A stretch of DNA of 64,000 nt from JBELHO01 sp042091375 (GCA_042091375.1 JBELHO010000005.1:62001-126000), one strand, 5' to 3'; numbered from the stretch's first letter, positions 54,537-63,437 are shown. Notes: generated from the sequence alone by a model not told the origin. Program-made: numbers and translations.

Positions 54537-54941
54537 AACCACTAACTCACTTATTTTTATTATTCAAAATAGATTGGGTGTTGACGCAACGCGATCCTTC
54601 GCAGCAAAGTTAAAAACTTACCATCAAGCGTTAAAATATGCGCAATTACGCTGCTTTAGCAAAGTAATGTTGTAGATCAAAAAACAGTTTGCCCAGATCC
54701 ATTAAGGGCATTGCCAAAGCTCGAAAAAAGTGGCAAATAATTTCGCATACTCAATACCATATCATTGACATAGCTCGATGCCAAATATTGTACAAATATT
54801 CAATTAAAGTGTTATTTTAGAGTGGTTTTATGACCAAATAGGAAAACAAAGCACATCTACTTCGGGTTTGTTTTTTGTTACTTATCGTTGTAGCTGATCA
54901 CACACTGACCTGACCGGCAGCAAGGTTAGAAAATACTGCAC
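54537..54941. other. Intergenic region upstream of chemoreceptor copy 1
   Basis: About 400 AT-rich bases between the receptor start and the decayed hutG copy. It should contain the receptor promoter, but no flagellar sigma-28 site was recognised. No gene is seen; weak hutG similarity may extend a little below 54942. Confidence 0.4.
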
Positions 54942-55042
54942 GTAATAACCAGCCATGCAATGGCTTTTAAATGCCGCTAACGTTTCGATGATCGCTTGAT
55001 GCTAGGCTGACTAATACGGTACTGAGTTCGACAGTTGAATTT

Positions 55043-55542
55043 GCGCATAAGGTATTTGCGCTTAAGGTATTCGCGCTATGAGATTTGTGCTTAAGGTATT
55101 TGCACTTAAGATATTAGCGCCAAGCTATTTGTACTTAAGGTAATTGCGCCACGAGATTTGTGCTTAAAGTATTTGCGCTTAAGGTATTNNNNNNNNNNNN
55201 NNNNNNNNNNNNNNNNNNNNNNNNNNNNNNNNNNNNNNNNNNNNNNNNNNNNNNNNNNNNNNNNNNNNNNNNNNNNNNNNNNNNNNNNAGGTAATTGCGC
55301 CACGAGATTTGTGCTTAAAGTATTTGCGCTTAAGGTATTAGCGACAAGGTATTGGCGCCACGAGATTTGTGCTTAAGGTAATTGCGCCACGAGATTTGTG
55401 CTTAAAGTATTTGCGCTTAAGGTATTAGCGCCAAGGTATTTGTGCTTAAGGTAATTGCGCCACGAGATTTGCGCTTAAGGTATTTGCGCCAAGGTATTTG
55501 CACTTAAGATATTAGCGCCAAGCTATTTGTACTTAAGGTATG
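55043..55542. repeat. Degenerate ~15-bp tandem repeat array containing an assembly gap
   Basis: Head-to-tail copies of a 14-15-base unit close to GCGCTTAAGGTATTT, with variants such as GTGCTTAAGGTAATT, GCGCCACGAGATTT and GCACTTAAGATATTA. A higher-order period is visible: GCGCCACGAGATTT, GTGCTTAAAGTATTT, GCGCTTAAGGTATTA recur in the same order around 55147, 55298 and 55386. The unit contains no spacers and is not CRISPR. The array lies within the decayed hutG copy. Confidence 0.9.
55189..55288. other. Assembly gap (100 N)
   Basis: Exactly 100 N flanked on both sides by the same tandem repeat. The number is probably a placeholder, so the true array length is unknown. Confidence 0.98.
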
Positions 55543-55599
55543 AGTTATCTCCTTGAGGATCGCGATTTGTGCCAATCGGCTATTGACTATTAGCTACTA

Positions 55600-55650
55600 A
55601 CTATAAACTCTTAACTACTAACTACTCACTACTCACTACTCACTACTAAC
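55600..55650. repeat. Short ACT-rich microsatellite
   Basis: A run of CTACTAACT and CTACTCACT words (about eight short copies). It lies within the decayed hutG copy, just beyond the main array, and is consistent with relaxed sequence constraint there. Confidence 0.7.
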
Positions 55651-55873
55651 TATGAATAATATTCCGGAAAGGTAAATATATCGGCCTTATTCAACAGAAA
55701 AATCGCAGTGCTTACCTTTGTCTTACTCATTATCGGGTAATGGCTTTGGGTTTGAGTTTTTTTTTCAGCAATGGCACTAAGTCCTTGTAAAAACCGGTCA
55801 CTAGTTAACATCTGATCAGTCTTAGTTGTGTCTAACACACAATAAAGGGTTTTTAACCATGCATCGTTTAGCG

Positions 55874-57748
55874 CTACACTCTAAATTTACTCACTAAGCC
55901 ACTGAGATCACTAAACTCGTCTTGTAAGCTGTCGCATGCTTGATGGGTTTGCTGTAAGTGATTTACCCCTTGTTTGTTTAATTCCATCAACTCAACGATA
56001 TCTTCATCTATCGATTGGATCACATCATTTTGTTGCTTTGTGGCATCAGCCACCGCATGATTTTCATCATCCACTTTGTGCAAAGACGCTATGATAAACT
56101 TCATTTGTTGATCAGCAATATTGGCTTTATCGACACTATTAGTAGTGTTGCGTTGACTTTGTTCCATGGAGCCTACCACAGACACGGTACCTTGTTGTAA
56201 ATTATCAATCATCGTCTCAATTTCGGTTGCTGCCTCTTGAGTGCGCTGTGCAAGTTGACGCACTTCGTCAGCAACGACAGCAAAACCTCTTCCAGCTTCA
56301 CCCGCCCGCGCTGCTTCTATTGCCGCATTTAATGCCAACAAATTAGTTTGCGAGCTGACTCCTTTGATCACATCTAAAATACTGACAATATTTTGGGTAT
56401 CTGCACTGAGTTTTTCAATATCATTACTGGAGGTTTTGATCGTTGATGACAAATTTTCGATAGACTCAATATTGGCGTTTAAGGCTGTCATACCTTGCTC
56501 AGATTTTTCTTTCATCTTAGAGGTCAACTGAGAGGCTGTGACCGCATTATTAGAAATTTCGTGTGATGAGTTGTTGAGTTCAGTGATCGCTGCTGACACA
56601 TTAGTACCTCGGCCTAATTGCTGCTCAGCCATATCGATACCTAAAAAAGCGCCTTGCCTTACTTGCTGAATACGCTCATTAAAAACTGCGGTGGTAGTTT
56701 GCACCTGTTTCATTGAATGATGCACTGTATCAATAAAACCATTAAAGTTTGCCGATAACTGACCTATTTCATCTTCACTATCTACCGACAAACGTTGAGT
56801 GAGATCACCATCGCCTTCTGAAATAGCAATAATAGCCCGGTTTAAACGGTGAATAGGACTCATCAATTGCTTAAATAACCACTGTAACAACAATGCGGAA
56901 ATCAATACACTAATGACACCCACAATAATCGCCGTATTTCTTGCTGTAGAAAGGCGCTGATAGGCTTTATCCCGATCTAGCATTACGCCGACATACCAAT
57001 CAACAGACGGAACCCCTGTTATTTGAATAAACGACACAATATGTTGTTCGTTAACCTCATTCAGTTTAGTAGTAAACGCTGGTTTTACACCTAAAATATC
57101 AGCAATATTTCTATTCACCATATTACTGTCAGGATGGCTTAATATTTTTCCTTCTGCACTCATTAAATAAGCGTAGCCTAAGTCTAAAAAGTCTACCGCA
57201 TTGAGAATACTGGCTATCTCATCTAAAAAAATATCCCCCGCTGCAACACCAACAAATTGACCATTTTCTTCAATGGGTGCAACAGCGGTAACCACCTGTT
57301 GGTTTATAAAGACGTCGAGATACGTTTCGGTAAATGCTGGCTTATTTTGTCCTTTTGCCAATGTATACCAAGGGCGTTTACGCGCATCATAATCAGCAGG
57401 TGATTGAGTATTTTCATTGTCTAAAAGTTGTCCGGTAGCTTCGACACCAATGTAGGTATTTTTCAAATTTCCGGCTCTCAGTGCCTGGCGAACCGCAATT
57501 AATATACTTTCCTCGGTACCGGCTAATGAGGTACTTTCAGCAATGGCAGCAATAATTTGCAATCGTCCCGACAGCCAATTGGCAACATTTCTAGATACCG
57601 AGTGAACAATTTCATCAATAGCCCGATTCAGGTGATCTTGCGTGTCATTCTTTAATGTAATGTAATTAATTGTCGTTGAGACAGTTAATGCCATTATCAG
57701 TAAAGACAAACTAACTATGATGATTTTATGAGAAAATTTAAGTTGCAT
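55874..57748 (-). CDS. Methyl-accepting chemotaxis protein, dCache type (copy 2)
   Basis: A 624-residue chemoreceptor very similar along its whole length to copy 1 (52659-54536). TM1, dCache sensor, TM2, HAMP (SPIHRLNRAIIAISEGDGDLTQRL) and the signalling hairpin NLLALNAAIEAARAGEAGRG are all intact. The sensor carries the complete amino-acid motif: Y and R in YDARKRPWY, W, Y, a Y 15 residues later (ETYLD) and D in AAGDIFLDE. By family knowledge it should bind L-amino acids or related compounds directly. The neighbouring hut genes make histidine-related ligands worth testing, which is inference. Start ATG 57748. Confidence 0.93.
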   Translation of the reverse strand: MQLKFSHKIIIVSLSLLIMALTVSTTINYITLKNDTQDHLNRAIDEIVHSVSRNVANWLSGRLQIIAAIAESTSLAGTEESILIAVRQALRAGNLKNTYIGVEATGQLLDNENTQSPADYDARKRPWYTLAKGQNKPAFTETYLDVFINQQVVTAVAPIEENGQFVGVAAGDIFLDEIASILNAVDFLDLGYAYLMSAEGKILSHPDSNMVNRNIADILGVKPAFTTKLNEVNEQHIVSFIQITGVPSVDWYVGVMLDRDKAYQRLSTARNTAIIVGVISVLISALLLQWLFKQLMSPIHRLNRAIIAISEGDGDLTQRLSVDSEDEIGQLSANFNGFIDTVHHSMKQVQTTTAVFNERIQQVRQGAFLGIDMAEQQLGRGTNVSAAITELNNSSHEISNNAVTASQLTSKMKEKSEQGMTALNANIESIENLSSTIKTSSNDIEKLSADTQNIVSILDVIKGVSSQTNLLALNAAIEAARAGEAGRGFAVVADEVRQLAQRTQEAATEIETMIDNLQQGTVSVVGSMEQSQRNTTNSVDKANIADQQMKFIIASLHKVDDENHAVADATKQQNDVIQSIDEDIVELMELNKQGVNHLQQTHQACDSLQDEFSDLSGLVSKFRV

Positions 57749-58099
57749 AACCACTAATTCACTTACTTATATTATGAACAAACCATGGCTATTGACTAAA
57801 AGCAATCTCTTGCACAAAGCAAAAAACTCACCATGAAACATTAAACATTAAACTTTGCAAATTAAGGTGGCTTTAACGAACCTAGCTGTGCAAATAAACA
57901 ACACATTGTTTAAGCATATTGAATCATTGTCAGGGTTCAGAAAAAGTTACAAAAAATTTACATGGCGCGTAGCATATCACTGACCACACACAAATAGCAA
58001 ACACATATTAAACATTTTGTTAACACTTTGTTTTCGTGTAATATTAACGCCTTGCTGATAAACTGTTACACTTTGTAACATCAATCTGATAAGTATATT
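57749..58099. other. Intergenic region between chemoreceptor copy 2 and DUF2132 gene
   Basis: A gap of 351 AT-rich bases between divergent genes; it should contain both promoters. A repeated TTGTTTAAG/TTTGTTAACA-like character near 57905-58030 is seen, but no defined regulator site, terminator or gene. Confidence 0.4.
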
Positions 58100-58339
58100 G
58101 TGGACAATCAACCATATAATCCCCTGCACGGCATTACTCTAAAAACCATAGTCAATGGGTTAGTTGAGCATTTTGGATTTGAGTATTTGGGTGAGCACAT
58201 TAAGATCAAATGTTTTACCAATGACCCAAGTATTAAATCAAGTCTTACTTTTTTACGCAAAACCCCATGGGCAAGAGCCAAGGTTGAGGCGCTGTATATC
58301 AAGAATAAAGCACTATTAGAGAAATCTTCGGGCAATTAG
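58100..58339 (+). CDS. VF530-type small DNA-binding protein (DUF2132)
   Basis: A 79-residue protein of the VF530/DUF2132 family. The family pattern NPLHGITLKTIVNGLVEHFGFEYLG, then IKCFTNDPSIKSSLTFLRKTPWAR and KVEALYI, is complete. The structure known for the family is a small helical fold proposed to bind DNA; its role is undefined. The start is GTG at 58100, preceded by a weak GATAAG. It stands alone upstream of purU with about 110 bases between. Confidence 0.85.
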   Translation: MDNQPYNPLHGITLKTIVNGLVEHFGFEYLGEHIKIKCFTNDPSIKSSLTFLRKTPWARAKVEALYIKNKALLEKSSGN

Positions 58340-58451
58340 CAGGCTTAATGCTTATGCCTTTGCTGTATAACTGATAGACATAAAAGCTTTTTTTTAAGCT
58401 GTGTTCAGTGGCACACTAGTGGCCATTAATAATTTTTATAAGAGTGAGTTC

Positions 58452-59312
58452 ATGAGTAAAATCAACCACTACATTTTAACTTGGCAATGTCCAGATTCTT
58501 CAGGTGTTCTCGCTAAAGTCACCCAAACCTTGTTTGCCCATGGTGCTTTTATCACCGAAACAGCGCAATACAGTGATCCTTATTCCGAGTGTTTTTTTTC
58601 GCGCATCGCTTTTGACGATAGGGCACTCACTGTGCCCATAAAAGAGTTTGCCGCTGCGCTTGAAACATTAGCCCAACCGTTGCAGATGAGTTTTAAGCTG
58701 CGCCATCGCGATCAAGTGCCTAACATTGTTATCGCGGTATCTAAAGATGATCATTGTTTAGTGTCGTTGTTGACCAAATACAAAGCCGGCGTGCTACCAG
58801 TGAATGTTGTTGCTGTCGTATCAAATCATCAAACATGCCAAGCCTTGAGTGAATGGCATGGCATCCCTTTCCATTATTTGCCGGTAAATAGCAGTAACAA
58901 AGCTCAACAAGAGCAAGACATGTTAAATATTCTGGCACAGACACAAGCAGATTTATTGGTGTTAGCCCGCTACATGCAAATTTTATCTGATCCTCTGTGC
59001 CAGCAACTTGCGGGGCGCGCCATTAACATTCACCATTCGTTTTTACCGAGTTTTAAAGGTGCGAGGCCATATCATCAAGCACATAAACGCGGTGTAAAAA
59101 TTATTGGCGCAACCGCCCATTACGTCACCAGTGATTTAGATGAAGGTCCTATTATAATTCAAGAGGTGAAACCCATTAATCATACTTTTACCATTGAGCA
59201 AATGGTGCACCTAGGACACGATCTAGAAGCAACGGCATTGTCTCACGCGGTAAAAATGCACGCCGAACAACGCATTTGTTTAAATGGTGATAAAACTGTG
59301 ATCCTTGCTTGA
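58452..59312 (+). CDS. purU: Formyltetrahydrofolate deformylase
   Basis: A 286-residue cytosolic enzyme that hydrolyses 10-formyl-THF to THF and formate, balancing one-carbon pools and feeding PurT. The N-terminal ACT domain (1-85) begins YILTWQCPDSSGVLAKVTQTLFAHGAFI. The formyl-transferase domain has the catalytic Asn-His pair in INIHHSFLPSFKGARPYHQA and the Asp in TSDLDEGPIIIQ. ATG 58452 follows GAG-rich sequence at a suitable distance and matches the family start; the longer frame from 58401 is not needed. Confidence 0.93.
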   Translation: MSKINHYILTWQCPDSSGVLAKVTQTLFAHGAFITETAQYSDPYSECFFSRIAFDDRALTVPIKEFAAALETLAQPLQMSFKLRHRDQVPNIVIAVSKDDHCLVSLLTKYKAGVLPVNVVAVVSNHQTCQALSEWHGIPFHYLPVNSSNKAQQEQDMLNILAQTQADLLVLARYMQILSDPLCQQLAGRAINIHHSFLPSFKGARPYHQAHKRGVKIIGATAHYVTSDLDEGPIIIQEVKPINHTFTIEQMVHLGHDLEATALSHAVKMHAEQRICLNGDKTVILA

Positions 59313-59469
59313 TCAAAAACACCCTTTACCAACGCAAGCCTACAGCCCACTGTAAAATCAACCGTAGTGATTTGCTGACGTTTTGCACAAAAATAATTTT
59401 AGTTAAAATTAGAGCCTTTGCACGGTTTGTGTAAAACTTAGTAAATCTGGTAAAAAGTAGAAGACTGAT

Positions 59470-59994
59470 ATGATTAAAATTGAAAAGGTTCACCACGTTG
59501 CCTATCGATGTACCGATGCTAAAGAGACAGTAGAGTGGTATAAAGACAAACTTAACATGGATTTGGTCCTTGCCATCGCCGAAGATGAAGTGCCCTCAAC
59601 CAAAGCCCCTGATCCTTACATGCACATCTTTTTAGACGCGGGTATGGGCAATGTACTCGCATTTTTTGAATTACCTAATTCTGATGAAATTGGCCGTGAT
59701 GAAAATACCCCTGCTTGGGTGCAACACCTCGCCCTAAAAGTAGCTAATTTCGATGCCTTAGTTGCAGCTAAAGATTCACTGGTAGCCAAAGGCGTTGAGG
59801 TATTAGGACCGGTAAATCACGGCGTGTTTAAGTCGATTTATTTCTTCGATCCCAGTGGCCATCGCTTAGAGCTAGCTGCGGATACAGGTACCGCTGAACA
59901 ATTCAAGCAATTAAACCAAGTTGCCCCAGCCATGATAGAAGAGTGGTCGAAAACCAAACGAGCGCCAAAACACGCCGCTTGGTTACACGAATAA
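59470..59994 (+). CDS. VOC-family (glyoxalase/dioxygenase-fold) protein
   Basis: A 174-residue protein with two beta-alpha-beta-beta-beta modules. The N-terminal VHHVAYRCTDAKETVEWYKDKLNMDL gives the first metal-ligand histidine, a second ligand is expected in VQHLALKV, and FFDPSGHRLELAADTG is the typical closing glutamate strand. The substrate is not predictable; glyoxalase, epimerase or dioxygenase activity are all possible in this superfamily. ATG 59470 is preceded by AGAAG. It is monocistronic and followed by a long inverted repeat. Confidence 0.85.
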   Translation: MIKIEKVHHVAYRCTDAKETVEWYKDKLNMDLVLAIAEDEVPSTKAPDPYMHIFLDAGMGNVLAFFELPNSDEIGRDENTPAWVQHLALKVANFDALVAAKDSLVAKGVEVLGPVNHGVFKSIYFFDPSGHRLELAADTGTAEQFKQLNQVAPAMIEEWSKTKRAPKHAAWLHE

Positions 59995-60336
59995 TTCTGC
60001 TTGTTGTTTTGCCCTTTTTGCCCTTACCTTGTGTTATATCGGTAAGGGCAAAAATTAGCGCAAGCAATGTTGGTATAACCTAAAAAGATCAGCCAAAAAC
60101 TGACCTCCCCCCTGTGCGAAAAATCTGCCTAAAGGTTTTTTACCTATTATTGAAACGTAATTAGCAAAAAAATCCAGCCACAGCAATGCCTCACAACAGT
60201 GACTTATTTTAGTCAAAAGCGACCCTGACAAAATTAAAAGGGCCTAGTTTTAACAAAATGAGCAGTTGTGCTAACAGTTATGGCCGAAATTATCGTAAAA
60301 TATAAGTATATTCTTGTTTTATCAATGTACAATATT
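59995..60336. other. Intergenic region upstream of yihI
   Basis: A gap of 342 bases. It contains the inverted repeat at 60015-60054 and C-rich and AT-rich stretches. The yihI promoter must lie here but was not localised. No gene is seen. Confidence 0.45.
60015..60054. terminator. Long inverted repeat after VOC gene
   Basis: TTTTTGCCCTTACC and GGTAAGGGCAAAAA form a perfect 14-bp stem with a 12-base loop, about 20 bases after the VOC stop. The T run precedes and the A run follows the GC stem, so both form part of the stem. It lacks a free T tract and is not a textbook terminator, but its position supports a termination or mRNA-end role. Confidence 0.55.
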
Positions 60337-60945
60337 ATGTCTCGTAATAAAAAAAGCAGAAAACCCGGTGTAGGCTCAAGTGGTGTTGTCAAAACTGACA
60401 AACAGCAATCGACGATCATTACCCATAAAAAGCCCAGAAAACAAACCGGTAAAAAGCCCGGTAACCGCCAACAAGAAGCGCGTGTAACAACAGACAAGAG
60501 TAATCCCAAATCAGTAAAGGCTGATCCGCGTTTAGGCAGTAAAAAACCCATTGCACTATCGCCGAGTCCAGCCAAAACAACGGCTAGCATCAAACAACAT
60601 AGCCCAGTCAAGAAACCCAGTCCATCGCCAATGGATGCATTGCATCCCCCCCAGCAAACTGTTGACAGTGAAGCTACATTGAGGGAGGAACTGAGGGCTA
60701 TTGAAGACGATAATAGGTTACAAAGTATTTTAACTAAACAAGAGAATAATATTGAATTGTCTGAAAATGACATTGATTATTACAATCAAAAAATGAGTCG
60801 TTATCAGGCGTTACAAACTGCACTTGGCTTATCCGATGAAGATGATTTTGCAGTTGAACAGCCATCGGCAAAAAATGCTGCTGCTGCTGATGATGACAGT
60901 TTGTGGGACAAGCTAGACAACAATCATTTGTCTTCATTTGAATAG
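60337..60945 (+). CDS. yihI: Der GTPase-activating protein YihI
   Basis: A 202-residue highly basic N-terminal protein that, in E. coli, stimulates the ribosome-assembly GTPase Der. The lysine-rich N-terminus (MSRNKKSRKPG), the family motif DPRLGSKKPIALS and the acidic C-terminal half with LREELRAIEDDNRLQSILTKQEN and an NDIDYYNQKMSRYQAL segment are all present. ATG 60337 begins the family-like start; the longer frame from 60268 is unlikely. It forms a pair with the DUF2489 gene nine bases downstream, a common arrangement in Alteromonadales and Vibrionales. Confidence 0.88.
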   Translation: MSRNKKSRKPGVGSSGVVKTDKQQSTIITHKKPRKQTGKKPGNRQQEARVTTDKSNPKSVKADPRLGSKKPIALSPSPAKTTASIKQHSPVKKPSPSPMDALHPPQQTVDSEATLREELRAIEDDNRLQSILTKQENNIELSENDIDYYNQKMSRYQALQTALGLSDEDDFAVEQPSAKNAAAADDDSLWDKLDNNHLSSFE

Positions 60946-60954
60946 GGAGCTAAG

Positions 60955-61443
60955 GTGTTAACTTCTCTGTGGTTTTATCTCATGATTGGCGGTGTTGTGA
61001 TTGTCGGTGGACTGGCTTTTTATGCTGGTACGCTACTAATGCGTGTTAAACAACAAACAGAAGATCAACATTTAGCTCAACAGAAGCAGCGCCTAGCACA
61101 TCGCGCACACGATAAAAAAGTGCTGAGCAGTGTTATTATTATTGTTCGAGCAATGAAAGAAAAACAATGTGACATCTCCGAGGGCTGTTGGCGCTTATCG
61201 GTACTGCTTGACTCATTGAAAACCACTAATGATCTAAATCTGCAATTTCCTGCTATATTTGAGTTATACCATGCAATAAAGCATATGCCCATTTTAGCTG
61301 AACGCAAAAAACTCGATAAAAAGCAACGAATGAAACTCGATTTTGAACGAATGAAGTTAGAAGCAAATTTATCACCTGCTATTTTTGACAACCTTGATTT
61401 ATTGCATACCTACGCAGTCGAACGAACCAAGGCTATTGCTTAA
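60955..61443 (+). CDS. DUF2489 protein
   Basis: A 162-residue protein with an N-terminal membrane segment (LWFYLMIGGVVIVGGLAFYAGTLL) followed by a helical, charged domain (SVIIIVRAMKEKQCDISEGCWRL, FPAIFELYHAIKHMPILAE, LDKKQRMKLDFERMKLE). This is the pattern of the DUF2489 family found next to yihI. The function is unknown. The start is GTG 60955, with GGGAG and AAGG upstream. Confidence 0.83.
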   Translation: MLTSLWFYLMIGGVVIVGGLAFYAGTLLMRVKQQTEDQHLAQQKQRLAHRAHDKKVLSSVIIIVRAMKEKQCDISEGCWRLSVLLDSLKTTNDLNLQFPAIFELYHAIKHMPILAERKKLDKKQRMKLDFERMKLEANLSPAIFDNLDLLHTYAVERTKAIA

Positions 61444-61496
61444 TCAAAGTTCGTTTAATTGTTGGGTTTTCGTTGTAAATAGCTAAGGATGACCTT

Positions 61497-61820
61497 ATGT
61501 TTGAACAATTAACTGAGCAGTTCACCGAACGTATTATTACTCTGCAACAAAGGGTTGACTCGATTCACCAAGACTTTGCCAATGGCCGACATGCCGATTG
61601 GGCTGAGCAAGCTCGAGAAAGAGAAAACGACGAAGTACTCAATGCCCTTGAGTCGGAAGCAAAAATAGAAATTCAACAATTATCAAATGCCATTACTCGC
61701 ATTCAAGCAGGTCAATACGGCATCTGCCAACATTGCCAAGAGCCAATAGCCAAAGCGCGCTTAGCTGTGCAACCGTCGGCCTTGACATGTATTGCCTGCG
61801 CCGATAAAAAGCAATCTTAA
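61497..61820 (+). CDS. DksA/TraR-type C4 zinc-finger protein
   Basis: A 107-residue short DksA relative. A helical N-terminus (FTERIITLQQRVDSIHQDF) leads to the C4 zinc finger GQYGICQHCQEPIAKARL-x-V-x-PSALTCIACA. It lacks the long coiled coil of DksA, so it is of the TraR or YbiI-like size class. It may modulate RNA polymerase or another partner. ATG 61497 is preceded by AAGGATG. It converges on the DUF1285 gene with 23 bases between stops. Confidence 0.86.
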   Translation: MFEQLTEQFTERIITLQQRVDSIHQDFANGRHADWAEQARERENDEVLNALESEAKIEIQQLSNAITRIQAGQYGICQHCQEPIAKARLAVQPSALTCIACADKKQS

Positions 61821-61843
61821 CAGCTGTGCTTAGCAATCATAAG

Positions 61844-62386
61844 TCAGTCAATATACCCTAAACTAAATTGATGACCTTGACTGGTAAAGATTAATTCTGT
61901 GCGGTTTTTGCAGGTGCGCTCCTGTGCAAGTTCAATCCATTGGTAATACACATTGCGATGGACTTTAGCCACTAAATTGCGGCGCACAGTAACGTATAAC
62001 TGACCTTGCTCATTGATTATCAGCGGGTGTTGCTCACTCAATGTAAACACGTCATCGACATTAGTGGTCACCACCATTGTTTGCTTGTTTTGGTCTTGCC
62101 ACTGCCATTGAGTTAAAATCAAAGGCGCATCATCAACCACAATTTTTACTTTTTCAACTGGCGTCACTAAAAAGTAATCATCGCCCTCTTTTTTTAATAC
62201 AGACGCAAATAATTTAACTAAACTTAAACGCTTAAACTCAGAGCCTTGGTATAACCAACGGCCATCTGCGGTGATGTTAATATCTATTTCACCACAATAG
62301 GGGGGATCCCATAATTCAACAGGGGGGAGCTTTTCTTTGCTCGTCGCACTGTGTTGCAAATGCTGAGATAATTGCTCTAACGACAT
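61844..62386 (-). CDS. DUF1285 protein
   Basis: A 180-residue protein of the DUF1285 family, recognised from PPVELWDPPYCGEIDINITADGRWLYQGSEFKRLSLVKLFASVLKKEGDDYFLVTPVEKVKI, here cited only by its key blocks WDPP-CGEIDI, GRW-Y-GS and LVKLFASVL. It is a conserved cytosolic gammaproteobacterial protein of unknown function. It is monocistronic and divergent from the alpha/beta hydrolase gene. Confidence 0.82.
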   Translation of the reverse strand: MSLEQLSQHLQHSATSKEKLPPVELWDPPYCGEIDINITADGRWLYQGSEFKRLSLVKLFASVLKKEGDDYFLVTPVEKVKIVVDDAPLILTQWQWQDQNKQTMVVTTNVDDVFTLSEQHPLIINEQGQLYVTVRRNLVAKVHRNVYYQWIELAQERTCKNRTELIFTSQGHQFSLGYID

Positions 62387-62555
62387 TTTTACGCACCCAA
62401 ATTAATACCTCACCTACGAATAATAGCAAAAACTGTGCTAATCGAGAAACTTCCTCTAACCAGAGCCTAAACTTTTTCCGCTGTTAACTTTTTTACTCTC
62501 TCATTTGAATAGTTTGCTATATTGTTTCACTAAACGAGTGGAACAAGGCCTGATA

Positions 62556-63437
62556 ATGACAAATCACATTGCGGCAATACTGCTGTTCACATTAGCGAAC
62601 TTGATGCTAGTCGCGAGTGTAGTTGCCAAGTCGGTAGCGCAATTTTCAGCCAGCTCTACCGAGCTGACCTTTACCTCAAATGGCCAACGCATGTCGGGAC
62701 TCATTTACCAGGCGGCAGGTCAAGGGAAACACCCTACCGCAGTGCTATTACACGGTTATCCCGGTAATGAAAAAAACCTCGATGTCGCGCAAGCATTGCG
62801 CAGCAAAGGCTGGAATGTGGTGTTTTTTCACTACCGCGGTTCATGGGGCAGTGAAGGTGAGTTTTCCTTTATCAATGCTGAGCAAGACGTGCAAGCGGTA
62901 ATGGCATATCTCAACGATGCAAAAAATGCGGATAAGTTGCGAATTAACCGACAATTTATTTCGCTTATTGGCCATAGTATGGGCGGGCATATGGCCATTG
63001 CCGGATTACTCGATAATCCATCAGTAAAATGCGCTATTGCTTATGATGGCGCAAACTTAGGGGTCAATGACGTAGGCATTATGGCTGATCCTGAAACAAC
63101 CATTCCATGGCAAGCGTATAGCGACTCATTATTTATGCTCAACGGCTGGTCAGGTGAAAAACTCCAGCAGCACTTAACGCAACATGCTAAAGCACTGAAC
63201 TTAGTCAACAGGGTAAATACAGTGAACGGCCGTCCAGTATTACTTATTGCCGCAGATACTGAGGTTATTCCAATGAAGTCACATATTTTGCCTTTATTAG
63301 CCGCGTTAAAAGGCACTAAAAATAGCGCTGTTTCATATCAGCTGATCAAGGATGATCACAGCTTTAACAATTCTCGCAGTGAATTAATTGCCGCCACTTA
63401 TGAGTTTTTAAAGAGCCGTTGCTTCACCCAGAACTAG
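62556..63437 (+). CDS. Exported alpha/beta hydrolase
   Basis: A 293-residue serine hydrolase with a signal peptide (LLFTLANLMLVASVVAKSVA). The oxyanion-hole motif is VLLHGYPGNEKNL, the nucleophile elbow is IGHSMGGHMAIAGL, the acid is expected near VLLIAADTEVIPM and the histidine is in KDDHSFNNSRS. It resembles S9-type peptidase or acyl-esterase-like hydrolases. ATG 62556 is chosen because it begins the signal peptide and has AAGG upstream; the longer frame from 62505 is less plausible. The substrate is unknown. Confidence 0.82.
   Translation: MTNHIAAILLFTLANLMLVASVVAKSVAQFSASSTELTFTSNGQRMSGLIYQAAGQGKHPTAVLLHGYPGNEKNLDVAQALRSKGWNVVFFHYRGSWGSEGEFSFINAEQDVQAVMAYLNDAKNADKLRINRQFISLIGHSMGGHMAIAGLLDNPSVKCAIAYDGANLGVNDVGIMADPETTIPWQAYSDSLFMLNGWSGEKLQQHLTQHAKALNLVNRVNTVNGRPVLLIAADTEVIPMKSHILPLLAALKGTKNSAVSYQLIKDDHSFNNSRSELIAATYEFLKSRCFTQN

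Larger units (their letters stand above)
54942..55820 (-). pseudogene. Decayed second copy of hutG, split by a tandem-repeat array
   Basis: By eye, bases 54961-55020 align without gaps to 52051-52110 of hutG with 47 of 60 identities. The match continues to 54942 with one deletion, keeping HQAI-ETLA-FK on the minus strand but with TAG codons replacing the Trp and Tyr codons. Bases 55541-55590 align to 52221-52270 (about 31 of 50), keeping the NRDP motif. Bases about 55725-55820 align to the hutG N-terminal part, including the AIAE codons (CAGCAATGGCA on the plus strand). The order and strand equal those of hutG. The roughly 500-base repeat array sits between the segments. The small open frame at 55650-55838 is a piece of this relic, not a gene. 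Confidence 0.8.

Noticed and set aside
55043..55542. Possible CRISPR array
   Set aside because: Units are contiguous 14-15-base copies without spacers, and there are no cas genes.
55650..55838. 62-codon minus-strand open frame between the chemoreceptors
   Set aside because: It overlaps the hutG relic (the AIAE codons are shared) and has no independent start signal or family; treated as part of the pseudogene.
60015..60054. Canonical bidirectional intrinsic terminator
   Set aside because: The T and A runs are paired within the stem, so there is no free T tract; listed only as a possible transcript-end hairpin.
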